A stretch of DNA of 64,000 nt, from assembly GCA_022769665.1 (NCBI GenBank), contig JALEIR010000042.1:1-64000 (forward strand), written 5' to 3'. The stretch comes from Lachnospiraceae bacterium. Its GTDB lineage: Bacteria; Bacillota; Clostridia; Lachnospirales; Lachnospiraceae. Both the position numbers and the translations under genes were made by a program. Below the pieces are notes generated by a model. It made no database searches. It was not told the DNA's origin and saw nothing but the letters and a program-made list of their open reading frames with translations. Below are positions 17,573 through 24,403 of the stretch, piece by piece (within the stretch, counting starts at the first letter, position 1; every line of letters begins with the position of its first letter).

Positions 17573-19072
17573 TTAAAACACTTTTTTCTGTCTGTTCATC
17601 AAAATCAGGCAGACCGCACCCAGCGCCAAAAATGCAATGCATACCGGCCAGCATACGAAGCCGGACACCGCAAGTATCGTGTTGCTCAGGCAATAAGAAA
17701 TCAGGTTGACACCGGCATGAACAGCCACCGCTACCCGGAAATCTCCGAAATACTCATAGCCGTAGATAATCAGGCATGCCATGGCAAAGCCATAGATACC
17801 CTGCACGGTATTACCGTGATACACCCCAAAAAACACTGCTGCTACCACCATAGCCGCCACAGGCTTCATCATCCTTTTCAGGCAGTTGTATATAATGCCC
17901 CGGAACAACAGTTCCTCCGCCAAAGGTGCCACAATTACATAGAGAATCAGCGCAAGCCAGACTGCTGCCGAATACTGGGACTGTGCGACTGTCTGATAGG
18001 CTGCGGAATTATCTGTCATTCCACACAGTTCCAAAAGCATGTTCAAACCAAACATGGCTCCCAGCGAAGCCAATGCAAGAAGGAAATAATTTTTAATCGG
18101 CTCTCTCTTTACATGCAGGAGCTTTGCCTCCTCGGCTGCCTGGACAATCATTGCTTTTGCTGCTTTCCACAAATAAGCGCCGCCTGCCGCAAATCCAACA
18201 ATCTGCATAAGCGCTACGGCATTTCCCGTATAAGCTGTAGGCGTTCCCGTCTCATCATACTCAATTAGCGGTATACCTGCGATTGCTCCTCCCATCGCAT
18301 CATACAGAAAACGCATAACGTAAACCGCAATGCTTCTGACAAGTAAGAACATCAGAAAAGGATAGGCAAACTGCCATACTTTCTGGAAATTCATCCCCGG
18401 TTTTACATCTTCGGTGCCCCGCAGGAGAAATCTCTGTAGCTCCTCAACAGAGCGGACAATATAATCTGCCTTTGCCTCGCGCAGTTCTTCCATATCTCCG
18501 TAGCCGTAGGTCACTCCCACGCTGTCTACCCCAATAGCCTTCGCGCCTTCCACATCAAACTTCCGGTCGCCTATCATGTAAACCTTGTTTTTCTCTATGG
18601 GTTTGTCCCCGAACAACTGACGCAGTGCTTCTTCCACTACTTCATCCTTGTTCACCCTTCTGCCGTCCAGCTCACTTCCTACTACAACCTTAAAATACTT
18701 TCTGATACCGAAATGTTCCAGAATCCGCTCCACATACACGGTAGGTTTACTGGAAGCCACCGCCAGAAACATCCCCTTGGAATTCAGTGCCTGCAGCATC
18801 TGGGGAATTCCGTCGTACAGCTTGTTTTCAAAAATTCCCTTATCCTGAAAGCGCTCTCTGTACTTTGCCACCGCTTCCTCTGCCTGTTCCCCGCTCATGT
18901 TGTAAAACTTCATGAAGCTGTCTTTTAAAGGCGGGCCGATGAATGGCTCCAGCTTGTCGAGATCCGGCTCCTCAATGCCAAAGGATGCCAGGGCATATTG
19001 TACACAGGTGCAGATACCCTCCTTAGGGTCTGTCAATGTTCCGTCCAAATCAAAAAGCAGATAATTCTTCAT
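17573..19072 (-). CDS. HAD phosphatase fused to a CPBP intramembrane protease
   Basis: A single 499-residue frame with two enzymes. Residues 1-215 are a HAD phosphatase of the phosphoglycolate phosphatase type: D8/D10 in FDLDGTLTD, ASSKP, and MIGDRKFD with the metal-binding Asp. Residues about 235-495 are a polytopic CPBP (CAAX-processing/bacteriocin-immunity) protease with E386/E387-x3-R391, F415-x3-H419 and H452-x3-N456 all intact. The stop of greA abuts this ATG (TAAATG), and AAGGAG is eight bases upstream. I see no internal frameshift. The phosphatase would be cytosolic and the protease membrane-embedded. The joint function is unknown. Confidence 0.85.
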   Translation of the reverse strand: MKNYLLFDLDGTLTDPKEGICTCVQYALASFGIEEPDLDKLEPFIGPPLKDSFMKFYNMSGEQAEEAVAKYRERFQDKGIFENKLYDGIPQMLQALNSKGMFLAVASSKPTVYVERILEHFGIRKYFKVVVGSELDGRRVNKDEVVEEALRQLFGDKPIEKNKVYMIGDRKFDVEGAKAIGVDSVGVTYGYGDMEELREAKADYIVRSVEELQRFLLRGTEDVKPGMNFQKVWQFAYPFLMFLLVRSIAVYVMRFLYDAMGGAIAGIPLIEYDETGTPTAYTGNAVALMQIVGFAAGGAYLWKAAKAMIVQAAEEAKLLHVKREPIKNYFLLALASLGAMFGLNMLLELCGMTDNSAAYQTVAQSQYSAAVWLALILYVIVAPLAEELLFRGIIYNCLKRMMKPVAAMVVAAVFFGVYHGNTVQGIYGFAMACLIIYGYEYFGDFRVAVAVHAGVNLISYCLSNTILAVSGFVCWPVCIAFLALGAVCLILMNRQKKVF

Positions 19073-19576
19073 TTAAAAGCTCCTTATCTTATCGCTGCCG
19101 TCATCCACAGTGTTTTCTATCTTGATTATTTTAACATCATAGCCCACAGTCTCGTTCACCTGAACATGGGCAGTAGCGCCCTCCTTTTTTCCCAGAAGAG
19201 CTTTTCCCAAAGGGCTTTCATTACTAATCAGATTCTCCAGGGAATTACCGCGAACAGTGGTCACAATCTTATAGGTTTCCACAGAGCCGTCATCCGCAAA
19301 CTCAACGGTCACCGTGTTATTGATTCCCACCTCATCCTCCGCTGACTCCTCGGATATTACCTTGGCTGTCTTTATCATCCTCTCCAGATAACGAATCCGG
19401 CTTTCGTTCTGGTTCTTATATTTCTTTGCCGCATGATATTCAAAATTCTCACTCAGATCCCCGTGGGCTCTTGTCTCTTTTACATCTTCCAGTGCCTTAG
19501 GCCGTACCACCAGCTTACGATACTCAATCTCCTCTTCCATCTTTTTGATATCACCGGGTGTCAATTCATCGTACAT
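19073..19576 (-). CDS. greA: Transcription elongation factor GreA
   Basis: 167 residues. The N-terminal coiled coil (MYDELTPGDIKKMEEEIEYR ... ARAHGDLSENFEYHAAKKYK-like region, with the catalytic acidic pair DLSENFEY at the tip) is followed by the globular FKBP-like domain ending in VGYDVKIIKIEN. GreA rescues backtracked RNA polymerase by stimulating transcript cleavage. The start at 19576 has GAGGAAAAT upstream; the longer frame to 19702 overlaps the mraY-like gene and is not used. It lies in an operon with mraY-like (upstream) and the HAD/CPBP gene (downstream). Confidence 0.9.
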   Translation of the reverse strand: MYDELTPGDIKKMEEEIEYRKLVVRPKALEDVKETRAHGDLSENFEYHAAKKYKNQNESRIRYLERMIKTAKVISEESAEDEVGINNTVTVEFADDGSVETYKIVTTVRGNSLENLISNESPLGKALLGKKEGATAHVQVNETVGYDVKIIKIENTVDDGSDKIRSF

Positions 19577-19611
19577 ATTTTCCTCATTTCTGCGCTGTTT
19601 TGCGCCAACCG

Positions 19612-20577
19612 CTACATTTGAATTGCATAAATCACAGCCACCGACAAAATAATCTGAATGATGGCAAACCGAAACACTGTCTGGGTATTGGACCAGCCCC
19701 ACACTTTACGCACATGGTCATGAAGAGGTGTTCTTGTATTCTTCAAAATTCTGATTTTAAGGAACCGTAGCAGTGCCACCTTAATCAATCCCAATCCTCC
19801 GTCCAGCATCAGGACCAGTGCAATGGGAATATACAAAAGAGGACTTCCCGTCTTTAAGATGGCAATACTGATAAACAATCCCATGGAACGGGAACCGGCA
19901 TCTCCCATCATCAATCTGCTGGGAGTGGCATTGTACCAGAGATACCCCAGAATACAAACTGCAAACAGCAGAATCAAAAAAGAAAAATCCTCTCCCTTTT
20001 CCAATATTCTGTCTACAATATATATGGTCATAATGGAAATAATAGTCAGAGTACCCGACAATCCGTCCACACCGTCAGCGCAGTTGGTAACATTCACAGA
20101 TCCCCAAACTAAAATCACAATCAAGATGGCAAAACCAACAGGGGGAATGGTTATCTGCGTATGGAACAAAGCAAGTTCAATGGTATTCGAGTTGTACTTC
20201 AGGAAAGTCATTGCCACCATGGCAGCCACACATAGATCCAAAAAACCTTTTTTATATTCTCCCCACGGCGTCCTGGAAGCATCGTCCAAAAAACCTGTCA
20301 TCATGCAGATTACAATCAGAATCAAATAAATCACAAGTTCAGGATTCAGAGGTACAAACAACAGTGCCGCCGCAACAAAGCACAGCACAAAAATAATTCC
20401 GGCACCTCTGGGCTTTCCTGCGGAAAGTTTACCGTCATGGGCAAACTCTCTGCCTGCATCCTTAGGCAGAAATTCCTGCAATTTGTGAGTGGCAAACACC
20501 GTTGCGGCAAAGGCAAAAATAATCCCCGCCAGCGCCATAAGGGAACCGTAAGATTCAGGTATCAGGAAATACAGCAT
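19612..20577 (-). CDS. mraY: MraY-like phospho-N-acetylmuramoyl-pentapeptide transferase
   Basis: A 321-residue polytopic enzyme of the MraY/WecA polyprenyl-phosphate sugar-1-phosphate transferase family. Catalytic and Mg-binding motifs are present: GFLDDASR, NCADGVDGLSG, LMMGDAGSRSMG and the late loop TPLHDHVRKVWGW. It differs from canonical MraY (KPRGAG in place of KPTMGG, TPLHDHVRK in place of TPLHHHFE). It sits outside a division/cell-wall cluster. It probably makes lipid I in this lineage, but a teichoic-acid or glycan initiating transferase is possible. GGAG lies upstream of the ATG. Confidence 0.78.
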   Translation of the reverse strand: MLYFLIPESYGSLMALAGIIFAFAATVFATHKLQEFLPKDAGREFAHDGKLSAGKPRGAGIIFVLCFVAAALLFVPLNPELVIYLILIVICMMTGFLDDASRTPWGEYKKGFLDLCVAAMVAMTFLKYNSNTIELALFHTQITIPPVGFAILIVILVWGSVNVTNCADGVDGLSGTLTIISIMTIYIVDRILEKGEDFSFLILLFAVCILGYLWYNATPSRLMMGDAGSRSMGLFISIAILKTGSPLLYIPIALVLMLDGGLGLIKVALLRFLKIRILKNTRTPLHDHVRKVWGWSNTQTVFRFAIIQIILSVAVIYAIQM

Positions 20578-20596
20578 ATCTTCTCAATCTCCAATC

Positions 20597-20647
20597 CAAA
20601 AAAGCCTTAGACCGCGGGAACATGACATGTCCCGCGCTAAGGCTTAT
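20597..20647 (-). terminator. Terminator after the beta-galactosidase gene
   Basis: On the minus strand, AAGCCTTAG-CGCGGGA pairs with TCCCGCG-CTAAGGCTT (one internal mismatch pair), followed by six T. It lies between the GH2 gene and the mraY-like gene. Confidence 0.85.
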
Positions 20648-20721
20648 CATAGCATAAATCAGATAGGGATGCAAATAAACTTCGTCGACTTTTCGTCCAC
20701 TCTGCCGATTACATAATTCGT

Positions 20722-23700
20722 TTAAATTTGCCCAAACTGCAGGTATTCCAGGTCAAAGTTGCAGCCGGGCAGGAAAATCAGTTCGATTTTTCCCTTCCCG
20801 CGCAGTTTTTCAATGGAGAAGGTCTGCGGCTTGCATTCTGCCGAACCGGTTCCTGCAAACTCCACAATCCGGTTCACCGTCTCCCCTGCTTCATCCGTAA
20901 AATGTATATGAATGGTATTGGCAGCAAGAGGAGTACGCCCGCAGATTGTGACACAGTCTGCTCCCTGCTGTCCGAAATCCATGTTGTCATATACAATCGT
21001 AACGTTATTGCCGATGCCCCGGATGACATTTCCGTCGCGGGTAAAGGTATCTCCATAGACCGCATTTGCCTCGCCGCCGTACAGAGTACCGAAAGCCTTC
21101 TCCTGTTTTCTGAACAAAAATCCCTTGATATGTACCTTGGTCTTCAGCATAAAGGCAATGGTTGCCACGCCCTTGATACGCTCCGGCAATTGATAGGTTT
21201 CCTCCTGATATACATTCCAGATGGAAGGTTTCTGATAAACTACCGTATCAAGCAGCCGGCTTCCCGCTTCATGCGGCGTTCCAAGCCAGATTTCAATGTC
21301 AACCGCTTCATCGGAAAGGGCAAAAATCGGTAAGATCAATTCGTCTGAACCATATTCACCGAAATCTACATTTTCAAAGGTTACACCGCTGATACCGTCC
21401 CGGGAAGTCGCAATTCCCTTTTCATTTCCGCTTCCGATTTCTCCCAGAGCCTTGGTATAAAGACCCGCCGTCACAAATTCATAGGGATTCAGGAAGGCCA
21501 TACCCAGCCCCTCCGCTTTACATTCCAAGTGAGAAATCAACACTGTTCTGTCGCCATCCTTCACCATGCAGCGCACATAAAACTCTCCGTCACCCATGGC
21601 TGTCACCTTTGCAAGATTCCCTCCCTGCTCTTGCGGGCACTTTTCCACCTTTGCAAAGTTGACATCGATACCTGCCTCATTTACCACCTTCCAGACGAGT
21701 TCTCTGTCCGTGGTATCTGTAGGATAAAGAACGGCCTCTACCGTAATCTCTTTCTTTTCCGGTGCAAACACAAGCTTTTCCGAAGCTCGAAGCTCCAACT
21801 TTCTGACAGGTACTCTCTCCGGAAGCTGAGCCTGTACTTTGCCGTCACAGTTTTCCAAAAAAGTTTTCTGATATGTACCTGCTCCTGCCTCTGCAACGGC
21901 AATCTTACATTCTGCTGACTCCAGTCCTTTGCCGGTAACCTTCAGTGTGATTTCTCCCGGCTCAGCGGTACTGCCCACAACGATCAACAGCTTTCCCGAA
22001 AACAGCTTTCTCACCGTGGTTTTATAATCGTCATAATCCGTACTGTCTCCGTTATCCATGCCCAGAATCCGACCGGGACCGGATATTTCAGCCTTTACAT
22101 AATCCGCTGCGTTTTCCACGGGATTACCCTGTTCATCCAGGACAGATACCTCGACAAAGCACATATCCTCACAATCTGCCGTCATCTTGTTCTGGTCTGT
22201 AGAAAGAACAATGCGTCTGCTGTCACCAAAAGAAGTGTGACTGTCCCTGGCAATCTCCGCTCCGTACTCATCATAGGCAACTGCAGTTATGGTTCCGGGC
22301 TCATAGGCTACCTGCCAGTCAGGCACCAGTTTCAAGCCGTGAACATGGTCAATATACTGCTTCCCGCAGGACTTTCCGTTGACAAACAGTTCCACGCTGG
22401 GCGCATTGGTACATGCCTGCACATCAATCATCTGTCCGGGATTAAAATCCCAGTACGGGAAGAGATGTACCATAGGCGCTTTTTTTACATCCGTCCATTC
22501 CGCCTGAAAAACATAATAAGAATCCTTAGGGAAACCGGCGGTGTCAATCTGTCCGAAATAGGAATTCTTGGTGTGATAAGGTGTAGGCTCCCCGATGTAG
22601 TCAAATCCTGTCCAGATAAACTGCCCCCAGATATACTCCGGATCTCTGTCATCGGTAATACACTTCTGCCAGCTTTTTGCTCCCCAGCTTGTTGTGGAAT
22701 TTCCCAATGAAGAGCACTGTTCATCCTCATCGGACAACACTGCCTGCCTCAACGGAAAATGATAAATACCGCGGCTTTGTACAACAGAAGAAGTCTCGCT
22801 TCCGTACATCATCCAGTCGGGATGTTCAGCGTGATGCTCCTCATAATACTTTTCTCCGTAATTATAGCCTGCCACCTTCACAATATCCGCACATTTTCTT
22901 GCATTCTCCCAGGGCATATAGTTGGAACCGATGGTAATCAGGGCATTGACCTTGGAGTCATGCTCCCGAACCGCCTTCATCAATCTGCGTGTAATGTCCT
23001 GCCCATGCTCATCCGCATGAGTATCGTAAATTTCGTTTCCGATGGACCAGAGTAAAAGGCTGGGATGGTTCCTGTCCCGACGCACCCAGCTGCGCACATC
23101 CCTTTCACACCACTCTTTGAAAAAGCGTCCGTAATCGTATTCCGTCTTAGAACGCTCCCACATGTCGAATCCTTCGCTTACAATCAGCACACCCATCCTG
23201 TCCGCCATATCCATAAGCTCGGGAGCCGGCATATTGTGACTGGTACGGATGGCATTCACGCCCATCTTCTGCAGCATTCTGATTTTTCTTTCCATGGCAG
23301 GAGCATGAAAAGCCGCTCCCAGACATCCCAAATCATGATGCTCGCAGACGCCGTGGATTTTCACATGCCGCCCGTTGAGGAAAAGTCCCTTGTCCGTGGT
23401 AAGCTCTATCGTACGAAATCCCACTGTGATTTCCTGACTGTCCAGCGCTTCCTCTCTTTCCTTCCGGCATAGTTCCACAGAGAGCCTATAGCACTGAGGA
23501 TCCTCCACATCCCAAAGCGCCGGATTCGGAATTATCGCAGAGACAACTGTCTTTCCGCTGATTTCCATCTTTCCCGAAACGGCAGTAACCGGGTACCATC
23601 CCAGCTCCTGTATCAGGCTGTCGTCTTTCCACAGGCGGTAACGGCAACCCACATTTACATCCGTGCGGCCTGCCACTTCTGTCTCCGCCTCAAGTAAAAA

Positions 23701-24282
23701 GCCTCCGTCACATTTTCTTGTTGTGACATAGGTTCCGTCCAGAGGAAGATAAACCGCCGGACAAACCTTCAGCCAAACCTTGCGATAGATACCTGCCCCG
23801 GAGTACCATCTGCTGTTGGGAGACTGAAAACGCACCTGCACAAGCACCTGATTTCTTCCCGCTGTCAGCGCAGAAGTAATATCCATATCAAAGGTGGAAT
23901 ATCCGTACTTCCAGTCACCGATTTTCCTACCGTTGACATAGACCGTGGAGTCCATATACACACCGTCAAAACGCAGGATGACCTTCTCTCCTCTGCTCAC
24001 ACGTGCAAAAACTTTCTCCGTGTCGGTATTTTCAGACTTCACCGTTCCTGTACCTATTTCCCCGCTCAAATCGGCTATCTCTCCGGTTGCCAGCTCGAAC
24101 TCCTTCAAATACCATCCGCAACCGTCCCGATACAGATTTTTTGCATCATAAATTAACCAGTCATGTGGGAGCTCCACAGGGGAAAATCTGGTCTTTTGTC
24201 TCTCCAGTTCTCCCATGGTAGCATGCAAATCTGTACGCAAAAATCGCCAGTTGTTGTAAAAAGGAATGACGTTTCCGTTCAT
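20722..24282 (-). CDS. Glycoside hydrolase family 2 beta-galactosidase with long C-terminal extension
   Basis: A 1186-residue GH2 enzyme without a signal peptide, so intracellular. It has an N-terminal jelly-roll sugar-binding domain (about 1-200) and an Ig-like domain. The TIM barrel has acid/base E417 (LWSIGNEIYD) and nucleophile E496 (MYGSETSS). Beyond the barrel are DUF4982/Ig-like domains and two similar C-terminal modules (about 930-1050 and 1070-1186, each with an ExVDFG/DNMDFG-type motif) that look like carbohydrate-binding domains. Beta-galactosidase is the family default; other beta-glycosidase specificities are possible. It is monocistronic with its own terminator and no sugar transporter nearby. 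Confidence 0.85.
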   Translation of the reverse strand: MNGNVIPFYNNWRFLRTDLHATMGELERQKTRFSPVELPHDWLIYDAKNLYRDGCGWYLKEFELATGEIADLSGEIGTGTVKSENTDTEKVFARVSRGEKVILRFDGVYMDSTVYVNGRKIGDWKYGYSTFDMDITSALTAGRNQVLVQVRFQSPNSRWYSGAGIYRKVWLKVCPAVYLPLDGTYVTTRKCDGGFLLEAETEVAGRTDVNVGCRYRLWKDDSLIQELGWYPVTAVSGKMEISGKTVVSAIIPNPALWDVEDPQCYRLSVELCRKEREEALDSQEITVGFRTIELTTDKGLFLNGRHVKIHGVCEHHDLGCLGAAFHAPAMERKIRMLQKMGVNAIRTSHNMPAPELMDMADRMGVLIVSEGFDMWERSKTEYDYGRFFKEWCERDVRSWVRRDRNHPSLLLWSIGNEIYDTHADEHGQDITRRLMKAVREHDSKVNALITIGSNYMPWENARKCADIVKVAGYNYGEKYYEEHHAEHPDWMMYGSETSSVVQSRGIYHFPLRQAVLSDEDEQCSSLGNSTTSWGAKSWQKCITDDRDPEYIWGQFIWTGFDYIGEPTPYHTKNSYFGQIDTAGFPKDSYYVFQAEWTDVKKAPMVHLFPYWDFNPGQMIDVQACTNAPSVELFVNGKSCGKQYIDHVHGLKLVPDWQVAYEPGTITAVAYDEYGAEIARDSHTSFGDSRRIVLSTDQNKMTADCEDMCFVEVSVLDEQGNPVENAADYVKAEISGPGRILGMDNGDSTDYDDYKTTVRKLFSGKLLIVVGSTAEPGEITLKVTGKGLESAECKIAVAEAGAGTYQKTFLENCDGKVQAQLPERVPVRKLELRASEKLVFAPEKKEITVEAVLYPTDTTDRELVWKVVNEAGIDVNFAKVEKCPQEQGGNLAKVTAMGDGEFYVRCMVKDGDRTVLISHLECKAEGLGMAFLNPYEFVTAGLYTKALGEIGSGNEKGIATSRDGISGVTFENVDFGEYGSDELILPIFALSDEAVDIEIWLGTPHEAGSRLLDTVVYQKPSIWNVYQEETYQLPERIKGVATIAFMLKTKVHIKGFLFRKQEKAFGTLYGGEANAVYGDTFTRDGNVIRGIGNNVTIVYDNMDFGQQGADCVTICGRTPLAANTIHIHFTDEAGETVNRIVEFAGTGSAECKPQTFSIEKLRGKGKIELIFLPGCNFDLEYLQFGQI

Positions 24283-24403
24283 GTTTCCACCCTCCCGAAT
24301 GCTATCTTAAGTACATTATCGCGGCGAAAACCAAGTGCTGCCTTCGACATCGCTCGGTTTTCTGCTTGCGTATATCATACCATGTCTGCCCAAATTAATC
24401 TTC

